19,421 nt of DNA. Source: Candidatus Woesearchaeota archaeon (GTDB lineage: Archaea > Nanobdellota > Nanobdellia > Woesearchaeales > JACPBV01). The stretch lies in assembly GCA_019322475.1 (NCBI GenBank), contig JAHWIN010000057.1, positions 1-19,421 on the forward strand, given 5' to 3'. Below the pieces are notes generated by a model. That model was given only the letters and a program-made list of their open reading frames with translations. It was not told where the DNA came from and did not search any database. Each line of letters opens with the position of its first letter. Positions within the stretch are counted from its first letter, which is position 1. Made by a program: the position numbers and the translations under genes. Of this stretch, positions 7,303 through 16,137 are shown in pieces.

Positions 7303-9516
7303 CTACGGGCAGGCTACATCTTTAATCCCTTCTGTTTCGGCGCTTTTTTTCCCTATGATCATATATGTGTCCCCTGCAATATTATCACTGACATCAAGCT
7401 CAAAATATTGGTTATAGCCCAATACTGCGCTATCTTTTTTTGGAATCCCCTTTGAGATTATCCTCCCTATAACTTTGATGGCAGAAGGATCATCTATCAA
7501 TTCATTATGAGTCAGGTTCATCTCCCAGTAGTCCACGCATAGGCTATCAATATAATCATCACCTACGTGCTGTGCGCTTTTTACTGTTATCAGCCCGTCG
7601 TTTTTCTCATAGATGTCTATAATCTCCTCTACCTTGACATTAAACAGTAGAATGTTAAACTCATATGATCTTGTCCCTGCTATAACGCTGTAATTTATAT
7701 CCGGGATCCTGGGGGTTATTATCCCTTTTGCAAGGTCCTCTATCACTTGGCTATTTGGATTGAATATAACATTCCTTTTGCTGTTTACCAGGCTCTTAAA
7801 AAGGTTCTTGTAGACCTCTATGACGGGTGAGCCCTCATTGGATGCAGCGATAAGAACAACTTCCTTCACTTTGCTTAGATAATCATAAGCTTCTTCTTTG
7901 CCTTTTGCCATCTTATTTTCCATATAAGAAAGGTATAATGCCTGCTGGGCAATTATCCCTCCAAGCGAATGCCCTACAATATCTATGCTGCTATAGGCTT
8001 TGAGGTTTTCTTCCATAAGGGACATCAGGCTTTTTGTATTTTCCCCTATAGGCTTTGATGAAGGATAGTCAAATACCCATACCTCGAAAGGCTGATTAGT
8101 CAGCTTTATGCTGTCGATAAGCTCCTGGAAGGTGTTCGCTTCAGGATTGAACCCATGGATAAGAACAACAGCTTTTTCACTTCCTTCTTTGGGCTGGTAT
8201 ACTTTGGTGAGGAACGGGCCGTCACAATGTATGCAGAGGACTCCCATAAGGGCTAATGTCAACTCTTTTTTGCTGTCTATGTAACGCCTTATATCAGGTA
8301 CAATGGCTGTTACGGCCTTTTCCTCCGGGCTTATCTTTCCTCCGATGTATTCCCAACCTTCTCTCCCTAGCGCATACATCCCTATCGAGTTTTCTTCAAG
8401 CCCTCCGGAAGGGATATAGGGCATGGTCACTGTAGCGTTTACGACCTCACCTATGGAGCTGCTTATCCTGATGATAAGGGGGGTTCCGCTTATCTTCAAG
8501 CCAGGGTTTTCTGCCTCCCTGACATTTTTGTCAGGCATGGATAATCCTGCATCCAGGCCTTCTGCGCTGAATTCTACGCTGTATTTTCCACTTACTATCT
8601 TTTGGGTATTCTCTTCACTTAGGCTTTTCTCTTCAACCTTTATAGGCATGAATTCAGGGCTTAAGAACTCTTCTTTGCTTATGAATTCCCTTACCTTTTT
8701 ACCTCCGCACCTTAATTCCTTCACCTCTCTGACCAACAGTGAGCTGCATCCTTCTTTTTTGCACCTTAGTACCCTTATATCAGAATACCCTTCAGGAATA
8801 TTCAATGTCATCTCAAGGGGACCGCTCTGGCTTACGCTGAAAGGATCGATAACTATAGAGTATCCTTCAGGCAGCTCCACCTCTTCAGGGCTTTGAAGGA
8901 CCACTTTAACCTCTTCTTTCTTACTATAGCTTATGTTTAGGCAGGGGATAGAATCCACCACAGGGCCTTCTGTTACAGTTCCAAAGTTGATGTCATCAGA
9001 GGCTTCTACGCTGCATATGGGGGGGCAAACAGTGCATTCCCTTGTTTTTGGATTACAGTAATTGGCGCAGGATGCAACAGTTCCGTCATGGCATACCTTA
9101 AACGATTCAAGGCATGCTTCATCAATGCATCCTATGGGGCATATAGGTATACATTTAGTGCACTCCCCTGATTCATCACACCTGTTCTTGCAGGTCTTTA
9201 CTTCCCCATCAGGACATACCTTTGCAGAATCCAGGCATACCTTGCCCCTGCACCTGATATTCTCGATGCATACAGGAGAGCATTCTACACATCTTCCGTA
9301 TACGCATTCGTTCTTACATCTTTCTTCAGTTCCGCTTTCACAGGCTATTGTTGAGTATCCGCAGTCATCATCCCTCATACAGCCCTTTCCTGCGATCTCA
9401 TCGGCTGAGGGCTGTTTTCCTGCCTTGCCGTATATCATGATAAGCCCTATAGCAGCAACTGCCATGACTATTATAACCGACTGAACAATCCAATTAGAAC
9501 TTTTTGCCTTTCCCAT
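7303..9516 (-). CDS. Membrane-anchored extracellular alpha/beta hydrolase (lipase-like) with Cys-rich repeats
   Basis: The protein has 737 residues. A short Lys-containing N-terminus precedes one membrane helix (about 10-29), so the rest should face outward. Residues 46-168 contain 24 cysteines in repeating units of about 40-45 residues (C-x2-C-x-P-x-C, then ES or DS-x-KVC-x-DG, then C-x3-C). Residues about 180-430 look beta-rich. The C-terminal half is an alpha/beta hydrolase: oxyanion-hole HGF (454-456), nucleophile elbow GHSLGG with Ser517, likely Asp640 in NDGLITV and His670 in LTHNEL. GHSLGG and the acid/base spacing resemble triacylglycerol lipase or PGAP1-like enzymes; the substrate is unknown. 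A GAGGTT Shine-Dalgarno lies 5 nt before the ATG. It lies 34 nt downstream of proS on the same strand and could be read through from it. Confidence 0.85.
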   Translation of the reverse strand: MGKAKSSNWIVQSVIIVMAVAAIGLIMIYGKAGKQPSADEIAGKGCMRDDDCGYSTIACESGTEERCKNECVYGRCVECSPVCIENIRCRGKVCLDSAKVCPDGEVKTCKNRCDESGECTKCIPICPIGCIDEACLESFKVCHDGTVASCANYCNPKTRECTVCPPICSVEASDDINFGTVTEGPVVDSIPCLNISYSKKEEVKVVLQSPEEVELPEGYSIVIDPFSVSQSGPLEMTLNIPEGYSDIRVLRCKKEGCSSLLVREVKELRCGGKKVREFISKEEFLSPEFMPIKVEEKSLSEENTQKIVSGKYSVEFSAEGLDAGLSMPDKNVREAENPGLKISGTPLIIRISSSIGEVVNATVTMPYIPSGGLEENSIGMYALGREGWEYIGGKISPEEKAVTAIVPDIRRYIDSKKELTLALMGVLCIHCDGPFLTKVYQPKEGSEKAVVLIHGFNPEANTFQELIDSIKLTNQPFEVWVFDYPSSKPIGENTKSLMSLMEENLKAYSSIDIVGHSLGGIIAQQALYLSYMENKMAKGKEEAYDYLSKVKEVVLIAASNEGSPVIEVYKNLFKSLVNSKRNVIFNPNSQVIEDLAKGIITPRIPDINYSVIAGTRSYEFNILLFNVKVEEIIDIYEKNDGLITVKSAQHVGDDYIDSLCVDYWEMNLTHNELIDDPSAIKVIGRIISKGIPKKDSAVLGYNQYFELDVSDNIAGDTYMIIGKKSAETEGIKDVACP

Positions 9517-9527
9517 AACATAACCTC

Positions 9528-9539
9528 TTTTTTAAAAAA
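9528..9539 (-). terminator. Possible T-run terminator after proS
   Basis: TTTTTTAAAAAA is a perfect A/T palindrome between proS and the hydrolase gene. On the minus strand it gives six Ts just after the proS stop, which is enough for archaeal U-tract termination. It is too close to the hydrolase ATG to be that gene's TATA box. Confidence 0.3.
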
Positions 9540-9550
9540 CTTCAGGAAGA

Positions 9551-10996
9551 CTAATAGGCTTTTCCAAAGTAAGCACGGTACTTTGCCTGTTTTCCGCAGC
9601 TGAAGCACTTTCCTGTAACCAGCTTCTGGTCAAAAGGGATATTCCTTGATGTTACCCCTTCTGCCTTATCCTTTATCTTTTCTTCACATGCCTGCTCTCC
9701 ACAGAACAGCGCCTTAGCCAGCTTTTTGTTTTTTACAGCCTTGTTCAGACCCCCTATATCATTGACATCTGTTATGCTTTCCTCCAAGAGCTTTTTTGAC
9801 CTTTTATACAGGCTGTCCTGGATAGATCCAAGCATCTTTTTCACCTTTTTAGGTATCTCTTCTATCCTGACAGCCTCTTTTTTTAATGTGTCCCTTCTTA
9901 CAAGCACAGCCTGCCCCTTTTCTATGTCTTTAGGCCCTATCTCGATCCTTATAGGGACACCTTTCAATTCATACTCATTGAATTTCCATCCTGCAGAATG
10001 CTCTTCCCTGTCATCAAGCCTGACAGAATAATCTAATAATCTTTCTTTTATCTCCCTGGCTTTTTTTAGGACCATGTTTTTTGATTCCCTGAAAAGTATG
10101 GGGATTATGGCAATCTGGATCGGGGCTAACATAGGGGGGAGGACAAGGCCCTTGTCGTCTCCATGCTCCATTATCATGACGCCTATCATCCTTGTCGTTA
10201 TGGCCCATGTATTCTGCCAAGCATACTGCTCTTTTTCATCCTTATCTAGGAACCTTATGCCAAACGCCTTTGCAAAATTCTGGCCGTCATGGTGCGCATC
10301 AGGCCCCTGTATGGCTTTTCCATTAGGAAGGAAGAGCTCTATGGACAATGTGTATTCTGCCCCTGCAAACTTCTCTTTTTCTGTCTTTTTCCCTCTTATG
10401 CCATAAAGCGCAAAATGATCCTTTAGGATGCCATCATACATATCCAGTATATCCATGCATTCTTTTTCCGCTTCCTCTTTAGAAGCGAATGCTGTGTGGC
10501 CTTCATTCCACAGGAATTCCCTTGTCCTCAGGAAAGGGACGGGATGCTTGAATTCCCATCTTACCACGTTGTTCCATTGGTTTATCTTCAAGGGAAGGTC
10601 TCTCCAGCTTCTTATCCATCTTTTGTAGCTTTCGTACATTATGGCCTCTGAGGTCGGCCTTACAGCCAGCCTTTCTTCCAGCTTTGAGCCTCCAGCATAG
10701 GTTACCCAGGCAACTTCAGGAGAGAAGCCTTCTACGTGGTCTGCCTCTTTTTTCAGCAGCTTTTCAGGTATGAACAATGGGAAATAAGCATTTTTGACAC
10801 CCATCTCTTTAATCTTAGTGTCGACAGCATGCATGATCTTTTCCCAGATAGAATATGCATAAGGCCTGAAAACTATGCACCCTGAAACTTCCGAGTAATC
10901 AGCCAGCCCCGACTTCTGGATGACTTCAGTGTACCATGCGCTTATATCCTCTGATTTCTTTACTGATAAGGCTGATGCCTTGTTTTTCTTTGCCAT
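9551..10996 (-). CDS. proS: Prolyl-tRNA synthetase, archaeal/eukaryotic-type short form
   Basis: The protein has 481 residues, the length of the archaeal form without the bacterial editing insertion. It charges tRNA-Pro with proline in the cytosol. Class II features are visible: motif 1 region around VKNAYFPLFIPE (68-79), the RPTSE proline-site loop (113-117), and motif 2 starting at RWEF (146) and ending GHTAF (170). The C-terminus carries the archaeal zinc-binding tail with Cys432, Cys437, Cys464 and Cys467 and ends in the characteristic YRAYFGKAY. The start is supported by a GGTG Shine-Dalgarno 4 nt upstream and a TATA-like element about 30 nt upstream. Identification is secure. Confidence 0.98.
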   Translation of the reverse strand: MAKKNKASALSVKKSEDISAWYTEVIQKSGLADYSEVSGCIVFRPYAYSIWEKIMHAVDTKIKEMGVKNAYFPLFIPEKLLKKEADHVEGFSPEVAWVTYAGGSKLEERLAVRPTSEAIMYESYKRWIRSWRDLPLKINQWNNVVRWEFKHPVPFLRTREFLWNEGHTAFASKEEAEKECMDILDMYDGILKDHFALYGIRGKKTEKEKFAGAEYTLSIELFLPNGKAIQGPDAHHDGQNFAKAFGIRFLDKDEKEQYAWQNTWAITTRMIGVMIMEHGDDKGLVLPPMLAPIQIAIIPILFRESKNMVLKKAREIKERLLDYSVRLDDREEHSAGWKFNEYELKGVPIRIEIGPKDIEKGQAVLVRRDTLKKEAVRIEEIPKKVKKMLGSIQDSLYKRSKKLLEESITDVNDIGGLNKAVKNKKLAKALFCGEQACEEKIKDKAEGVTSRNIPFDQKLVTGKCFSCGKQAKYRAYFGKAY

Positions 10997-11025
10997 ATTA
11001 CACCAATAGATTTTGCAGCAGGTTT

Positions 11026-11037
11026 AATAAATTTATT
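11026..11037 (-). promoter_or_regulatory. TATA-like promoter element for proS
   Basis: AATAAATTTATT, a perfect palindrome, lies about 30 nt upstream of the proS ATG on the minus strand. This spacing would give a nearly leaderless or very short-leader transcript. It is the only A/T-rich element in the right place. Confidence 0.4.
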
Positions 11038-11142
11038 GGTTTTTAGGTTTAGGGGCAGACTGAAAAACAACTTTTTTATAAGACAGCGTATTTATCCTCA
11101 CCATGGGCAAAAAACATATAGTACCTCCTATTTCTTATCCCT

Positions 11143-11241
11143 ATGGTAAAGAAGGCAGCTCATTGCGCCTATGACTTCCATTATCATCTGGTCATTGTCA
11201 TGAAATATAGGCGTAAGCTTCTATTGTCTTATCCCTCTTGA
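11143..11241 (+). pseudogene. Remnant of an IS200/IS605-type (Y1, HUH) transposase N-terminus
   Basis: A 32-codon frame begins MVKKAAHCAYDFHYHLVIV and continues MKYRRKLL before a TGA. The pattern (Y-x-FHYHLV-x4-KYRRK-L) is the first conserved strand of TnpA of IS200/IS605 elements. The downstream HUH motif and the catalytic Tyr are absent, and no other frame recovers them with confidence. A related-looking frame upstream (ATG 11103) is out of phase. The remnant lies in the gap between proS and the debranching enzyme gene, opposite in strand to both. This is most likely a decayed insertion; a database alignment would decide. Confidence 0.55.
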
Positions 11242-11306
11242 GCAACAGGACCTAAATTCCTTAGATATGTTTCTTGAATTTGAGGGAGCTTCTTATTTTT
11301 TATCCC

Positions 11307-13130
11307 TTAGCATCCATAGACCTCATTAATCAGCTCTGTGTACATGGCGCTACTCCATGCCTGGCAGAGGCATCCCTCGCTTCTTAATCCTTTGGCAGAG
11401 CTTAATTCAGCATGATGCCCCACCATATCGCCCCATAGTATCTCTTTTGAAGAGGCTTTAATTATCTTATTGATATAATCCTTGAACTTTTTTTTGTCTG
11501 TCCTGAAAAGGACGATGGCAGCAAGATTGTTTATCCAGAACCAGGAATCTCCTGAGTGATAGCTTTTTGGGTCTTCACCGCTATAGGTGTTGTGGAAGAG
11601 AGGGCCTTTTTTTTCTATCGTAGATAAGCCTCCCCAGCTTAACCATAGTTTTGGAAGTATATTTTTGAAGCATTTTTCCCATTCTTCTTTAGCCAGCAGT
11701 TCAGGATATATGTACGCTGCAATGAATATGTTGGGCCTTATTGTGGAATCATCTGCCCCATCATTTAGATAATCCCCATTCCAGAACATCTCCCTTACCT
11801 TCTTTTTCATATCCGCCTCCATCTCTCTGTATAATTTATTCCCTGTCAGTTTGGACAAAAGGCTGTATGTATTCAGCCTTAGGGCCTGGATCTCTATCCT
11901 ACATCCTTCCCTGCTTATGGAATCCATCCAGGTTTCACTGCCCTGGTTGGATGCAAGCCCGCCATGGCTGTAATTCTTAACTTCTTCTTTTGATGAGAAC
12001 TCTAAGCGCCTGGAGATAGCTTCTGTCTCTCCTTTATTAAAATATTTTTGCAATAGCTTTTTTTCAGATAGGATCCTGATCAGATCGCCCCATCTTTTAT
12101 TGTGCCATCCTATGGCATCTGCGGACCCTGTCTTGATCGGGGGAGGCCTATTGGGAAGCCTTCCCTCAGAACCTATATTTTTCAGCTGTTTTAACAATAT
12201 CTTCTTAGAAACACTGAACTCATCTTCAAGCATCATAGCCCTTAAGGAGATGGCTTCATCCCTGGACCAAACCTGGAAGAACCAGGGCAGCCCAGCATAA
12301 ATGCCGGTATCGCCGTTTGTTTCCACTAACAGCCCGTCCAGGCTGTTTACAGCACACCTGAAAGCAAACCTTACCTCTTTATCCCTTATTTTTTTTAGGC
12401 TGCACTTTGGGTTAACATCATGGTATTTTTTTTGCATCTCTTTTAGCTTGCTTAGGCTGTGCAGGACCATCTCAGCATTTTTGAGCGCGGCCTCCTTGTT
12501 TTCAGATACTGAAAAAACTATTTTTTTTGAGACTAACTTCATAGCATCATACACGTATCTTTCGAACGGCAAGCTTGCCCTTTTCCTGTCAAAATCATAA
12601 TCTTTTTTTACCCATCCCCCTATCTTTTTATAATGCAGGCTATCGTCCCCTTCGATAACTAAGTAGACAGTATACCCTTCCTGCCCTGTCTTTTCCCCGT
12701 CCCTTGCGTCCGGCTTTTTTGTGAATTTTACGATTATCTTCCTGTCCTCCACAAAAACCTCGTAGTTTCTTCCCCATTCGCTGTTGTCATAAGGCTCCCT
12801 TATATCGAGCAAGAGGTCGATATGCGTATGCTTATCCAGCTCATATACCAATGAGTTATTGTGCAGCGGCATAAAGAAACTTTCAGTTATCCTGCCTTTT
12901 TTCCTTTCAATGTTCCATAGGCTGTTTTTTATCCCCCTTGTTTTTCCGCTTATCCTTATCTCTTCTATTATCTTCAGCACCCTATTGTTGACATTGAAAA
13001 ATAATCCGCCATACCTGCTTTTTATGCCTAATGAAAGATAGCCGCCCCTTTTGTTTGTGAGGAGGAAACCAGCATCACCTCTGATGCTCTTTTTCATGCG
13101 CATTTTATCCAGGCTGTGCTCAATCTCCAT
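11307..13130 (-). CDS. Glycogen-debranching enzyme (amylo-alpha-1,6-glucosidase, GDE_C/GH133-like)
   Basis: The protein has 607 residues. The N-terminal part (about 1-235) is beta-rich, starting RGDAGFLLTNKRGGYLSL, as in the N-terminal domain of archaeal debranching enzymes. From about 250 onward the (alpha/alpha)6-barrel motifs appear in order: GLPWFFQVWSRDEA (280-293), SADAIGWHN (336-344), GSETWMDS (397-404) with a likely catalytic acid, YHSGDSWFW (524-532) and GCLCQAWSSAMYTE (586-599). The family hydrolyses alpha-1,6 branch points of glycogen-like polymers, probably in the cytosol because no signal peptide is seen. It lies 37 nt downstream of the GalT-like gene on the same strand, suggesting an operon for sugar-phosphate and polyglucose use. 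Other GH15-like glucosidases are the main alternative. Confidence 0.85.
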   Translation of the reverse strand: MEIEHSLDKMRMKKSIRGDAGFLLTNKRGGYLSLGIKSRYGGLFFNVNNRVLKIIEEIRISGKTRGIKNSLWNIERKKGRITESFFMPLHNNSLVYELDKHTHIDLLLDIREPYDNSEWGRNYEVFVEDRKIIVKFTKKPDARDGEKTGQEGYTVYLVIEGDDSLHYKKIGGWVKKDYDFDRKRASLPFERYVYDAMKLVSKKIVFSVSENKEAALKNAEMVLHSLSKLKEMQKKYHDVNPKCSLKKIRDKEVRFAFRCAVNSLDGLLVETNGDTGIYAGLPWFFQVWSRDEAISLRAMMLEDEFSVSKKILLKQLKNIGSEGRLPNRPPPIKTGSADAIGWHNKRWGDLIRILSEKKLLQKYFNKGETEAISRRLEFSSKEEVKNYSHGGLASNQGSETWMDSISREGCRIEIQALRLNTYSLLSKLTGNKLYREMEADMKKKVREMFWNGDYLNDGADDSTIRPNIFIAAYIYPELLAKEEWEKCFKNILPKLWLSWGGLSTIEKKGPLFHNTYSGEDPKSYHSGDSWFWINNLAAIVLFRTDKKKFKDYINKIIKASSKEILWGDMVGHHAELSSAKGLRSEGCLCQAWSSAMYTELINEVYGC

Positions 13131-13167
13131 TTTAGCTTATCCTGCCTTTGCTACGGCTAACGTCGTT

Positions 13168-14121
13168 TTATGATCCTTCTCCCCTGTAGAACTTAGCAGC
13201 ATCCTCCGGGCTTACTGAGTTGATTATCTCATCTGAGCTAAATTCAAATCCGGCCCATACTGCAAACCTGGGGGTTATCTCAATATGAAAGTGGAGGTCT
13301 TTTCCATCGGGAGAGTAATGGATAAAGAGGTTATATGAAGCATTTATCTTTTTTAGCTTTGCCAGGATCCTCTTCAATATGCCTGCCAGATCGCTGAATT
13401 CCCTTTCTTTTAACTCATCTATCACCCTTATATGCCTTTTTGGAAATACCCAAATCTCAAAATTAAACCTTGATGCGTAAGGCGTGAAGGCCACAAAGCT
13501 ATCATTCTCAAAGCATCTTCTGTCGCTTTTTTTTTCTATCCCTATGATCCGGCAGTAGGGGCAGGTTTCATATCTTTCTGACGCATTTACCTCCTCTTCC
13601 ACCAGCTTAGGCACCTTATTAAGCGAGACGACCTGTGTGTGAGAATGGACCAGGGATGTTCCTGCTTCCCTTCCGTGGTTCTTGAAGACGATAACATACC
13701 TTATGTTTTTCTCTTTTATCAGGCAGGTTATCCTTTCCTTATATACCTTAAGTATATCCTCTATGTGCTTCCTGCTCAGGTCCCATAACTGCTTATCGTG
13801 CTCTGCACATTCTACGATCACCTCATGGCAGCCATATGCAGAAGAGAATGTGAAGAAATCATTGTCTGTCCTGATGACCGGATTCCCTTCAGGCTTTACA
13901 GCAGGAAACTTATTCCTGAACCATCTTATCTTCCACTTTCCCTTTTTTTCAACCCTCCCTATCTCCGGAGGGGTAAGATTTTCGCTGCCAGGGCAGAAGA
14001 AACAGGTTTTTACCTTTTCCTTAATCTCTTTTTTTTTGAATTCTCTTGGCCTTTTTTTTCTTTCTGTGGCAAGAAATACCCACCTGTTTAAGATATAGTC
14101 TTTTCTTTGTTCCATCTTCAT
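13168..14121 (-). CDS. GalT-family hexose-1-phosphate nucleotidyltransferase / NDP-glucose phosphorylase
   Basis: The protein has 317 residues. Two Cys pairs, C40-x2-C43 (CFFCPG) and C187-x2-C190 (CPYC), are consistent with zinc binding. The active-site motif is HSHTQ at 159-163, with His161 the expected nucleophile that is uridylylated or adenylylated. LHFHIEI (276-282) and FNFEIWVFPKRH (219-230) are typical of the GalT fold in the HIT superfamily. Classical GalT has HPHGQ. The HSHxQ form also occurs in relatives such as ADP-glucose phosphorylase, so UDP-galactose metabolism and NDP-glucose phosphorolysis are both possible. Its ATG overlaps the stop of the acetyl-CoA synthetase gene (ATGA), indicating coupling, and the debranching enzyme follows. 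The family is secure, the substrate is not. Confidence 0.85.
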   Translation of the reverse strand: MKMEQRKDYILNRWVFLATERKKRPREFKKKEIKEKVKTCFFCPGSENLTPPEIGRVEKKGKWKIRWFRNKFPAVKPEGNPVIRTDNDFFTFSSAYGCHEVIVECAEHDKQLWDLSRKHIEDILKVYKERITCLIKEKNIRYVIVFKNHGREAGTSLVHSHTQVVSLNKVPKLVEEEVNASERYETCPYCRIIGIEKKSDRRCFENDSFVAFTPYASRFNFEIWVFPKRHIRVIDELKEREFSDLAGILKRILAKLKKINASYNLFIHYSPDGKDLHFHIEITPRFAVWAGFEFSSDEIINSVSPEDAAKFYRGEGS

Positions 14122-16082
14122 TGCCTTTCTTTTATCAGGGATTCTACGATAGAAGGGTCAGCCAGGGTGGTCGTGTCACCTATGTCTTTTTTTCCTTCTG
14201 CTATCGCCTTTAAGATCCTCCGCATTATCTTTCCGGAACGTGTCTTTGGCATGGCATTGCAGAACTGGATCTTGTCCGGCTTAGCTATCGGCCCTATAGT
14301 TTTTGCAACCTGTTTCCTGATACCTTCTTTTAATCTTTCTGTCTTTTTAGCCCCTTCATTTAATGTTACGAAAGCATATATAGCTTCCCCTTTAATCGGA
14401 TGAGGGAAAGGGACTATGGCTGATTCTGCAACAGAGGGGTGGCTTACAATCCCGGATTCCACCTCTGCAGTTCCTAACCTATGGCCTGACACCTTGATGA
14501 TATCATCTAATCTTCCCATTATCCAGAAATAACCGTCTTCATCTTTCCTGGCGCTGTCTCCTGTCAAGTAGATATCCTTTGAGAATTTGCTGAAGTATGT
14601 CTTGACGTACCTTTCAGGATTTTTCCAGATGGTCCTTTCCATCCCCGGCCATGGCTTTTTTATTACCAAATACCCTCCTTCGTTTACGCCTGCCTCTGTT
14701 CCGTCCTCCCTGAATATTGCAGGCTCGATACCCGGAAATGGCTTTGTTGCAGATCCCGGCTTGAGCGGGGTTGCCCCCGGCAGGGGCGTTATCAGGACAC
14801 CTCCGGTCTCTGTCTGCCACCATGTGTCAACTATAGGGCATTTTCCCTTTCCTATTACCTTATAATACCACATCCATGCTTCGGGGTTGATAGGCTCCCC
14901 TACCGATCCAAGCAGCCTTAATGATGACAGGTTATGCTTCCTCGGCCATCTGTCACCTTCCCTTTCCAACGACCTTATGGCGGTTGGCGCCGTATAAAAA
15001 ATAGTAACCTTAAATTTCTCTATCATCTTCCAGAACCTGTCCGGCTTGGGGTATGTAGGGATGCCTTCAAACATGATTGATGTAGCGCCGTTGGCCAGCG
15101 GCCCGTAGATGATATAGCTATGCCCTGTAATCCACCCGATGTCAGCAGTACACCAGAAAGTGTCTGTGTCTTTCAGGTCAAATATCCATCTGCAGGTCTG
15201 ATATACATATGTCAAATACCCTCCGGTCGTGTGAAGGACTCCTTTAGGCGTCCCTGTCGTTCCGCTTGTATACAGGATAAAAAGGCCTTCCTCTGCATCC
15301 ATCCATTCCGCTTCACACTCATCTGATACGCCTTCACCGCCAATCTCTTTGCTCCAGTAGGAATCTCTCCCTTTTTTCATAGTGATCTTATTTTTCGCCC
15401 TTTTTACCACTATAACAGATTCAATGCAGGATATCCCCTCTATAGCTTTGTCAGCATTCGATTTTAATGGATATATCTTTCCTTTTCTTAGGCTGCCGTC
15501 CGCTGTTATGAGAACTTTGGCTTCACAGTCCTGGACCCTCTTCTTTAGGGATTCTGAACTAAATCCCCCGAAAACTATAGAATGTATCGCACCTATCCTT
15601 GCACAGGCCAGCATAGCAATCGCCAGTTCCGGAACCATGGGCATATATAGACATACCCTGTCCCCTTTTTTGACCCCTTTCTTCTTCAGGACATTTGCGA
15701 ACCTGCAGACCAGCCTGTGGAGCTCGGCATAGGTGTATATTATCTTATCTTTTTCCGGCTCTCCCTGCCAGATTATTGCAGCCTTGTTTTTTCTCCATGT
15801 ATCAAGATGCCTGTCAATGCAGTTGTAACATACATTTAGCTTTCCACCTTCAAACCATTTGACGAACGGCTTATCAGTGTAATGGAAGACAGAATCCCAT
15901 TTCCTGAACCAATGGAGCTGTTCTGCCTTTTCAGCCCAAAATCCCTGCGGGTCTTCAATCGACCTTTTATAGATCTCGCCGTATTCCTCCATACTTTTTA
16001 TGTAAGCATCTTTTCTGAAGCCTTCATCAGGCTGAAAGACCCTCTTTTCATTCATGATAGAGGTTATGCTTCCTTCTTCCAT
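14118..16082 (-). CDS. acs: Acetyl-CoA synthetase (AMP-forming)
   Basis: The protein has 654 residues, the family's usual length. It activates acetate to acetyl-CoA using ATP through acetyl-AMP. The P-loop YTSGTTGTPKG is at 271-281 and TWWQTETGG at 420-428. The Trp in the latter motif normally restricts the pocket to acetate. GDSARKDEDGYFW (508-520), the hinge GRLDD (523-527) and PKTRSGK with the conserved catalytic Lys618 follow; that Lys is a known acetylation target in the family. The ATG at 16082 was chosen because a GGGTGAT Shine-Dalgarno lies 4 nt upstream. The in-frame GTG at 16091 is part of that Shine-Dalgarno. A CTTAAATA TATA box lies 48 nt upstream. The next gene overlaps its stop. 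Confidence 0.95.
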   Translation of the reverse strand: MEEGSITSIMNEKRVFQPDEGFRKDAYIKSMEEYGEIYKRSIEDPQGFWAEKAEQLHWFRKWDSVFHYTDKPFVKWFEGGKLNVCYNCIDRHLDTWRKNKAAIIWQGEPEKDKIIYTYAELHRLVCRFANVLKKKGVKKGDRVCLYMPMVPELAIAMLACARIGAIHSIVFGGFSSESLKKRVQDCEAKVLITADGSLRKGKIYPLKSNADKAIEGISCIESVIVVKRAKNKITMKKGRDSYWSKEIGGEGVSDECEAEWMDAEEGLFILYTSGTTGTPKGVLHTTGGYLTYVYQTCRWIFDLKDTDTFWCTADIGWITGHSYIIYGPLANGATSIMFEGIPTYPKPDRFWKMIEKFKVTIFYTAPTAIRSLEREGDRWPRKHNLSSLRLLGSVGEPINPEAWMWYYKVIGKGKCPIVDTWWQTETGGVLITPLPGATPLKPGSATKPFPGIEPAIFREDGTEAGVNEGGYLVIKKPWPGMERTIWKNPERYVKTYFSKFSKDIYLTGDSARKDEDGYFWIMGRLDDIIKVSGHRLGTAEVESGIVSHPSVAESAIVPFPHPIKGEAIYAFVTLNEGAKKTERLKEGIRKQVAKTIGPIAKPDKIQFCNAMPKTRSGKIMRRILKAIAEGKKDIGDTTTLADPSIVESLIKERQ

Positions 16083-16086
16083 GCTT

Positions 16087-16093
16087 ATCACCC
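16087..16093 (-). promoter_or_regulatory. Shine-Dalgarno that sets the acs start
   Basis: GGGTGAT on the minus strand, 4 nt before the ATG at 16082. It contains the alternative GTG start at 16091, which is therefore unlikely to be used. Confidence 0.6.
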
Positions 16094-16129
16094 TTTTTGC
16101 CGATCTTTTTTGAGCACCAGCTTGATACC

Positions 16130-16137
16130 TATTTAAG
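16130..16137 (-). promoter_or_regulatory. Archaeal TATA box for the acs operon
   Basis: CTTAAATA on the minus strand is a near-consensus box A with a purine-rich stretch just upstream (AAAGATATAGA). Initiation about 25 nt downstream gives a leader of roughly 25 nt containing the Shine-Dalgarno. Confidence 0.5.

Noticed and set aside
8423..8896. Plus-strand 157-codon ORF opposite the hydrolase gene
   Set aside because: It is antisense to a well-supported gene with recognisable domains and shows no family motif or ribosome-binding site of its own; the same reasoning applies to the other antisense frames.
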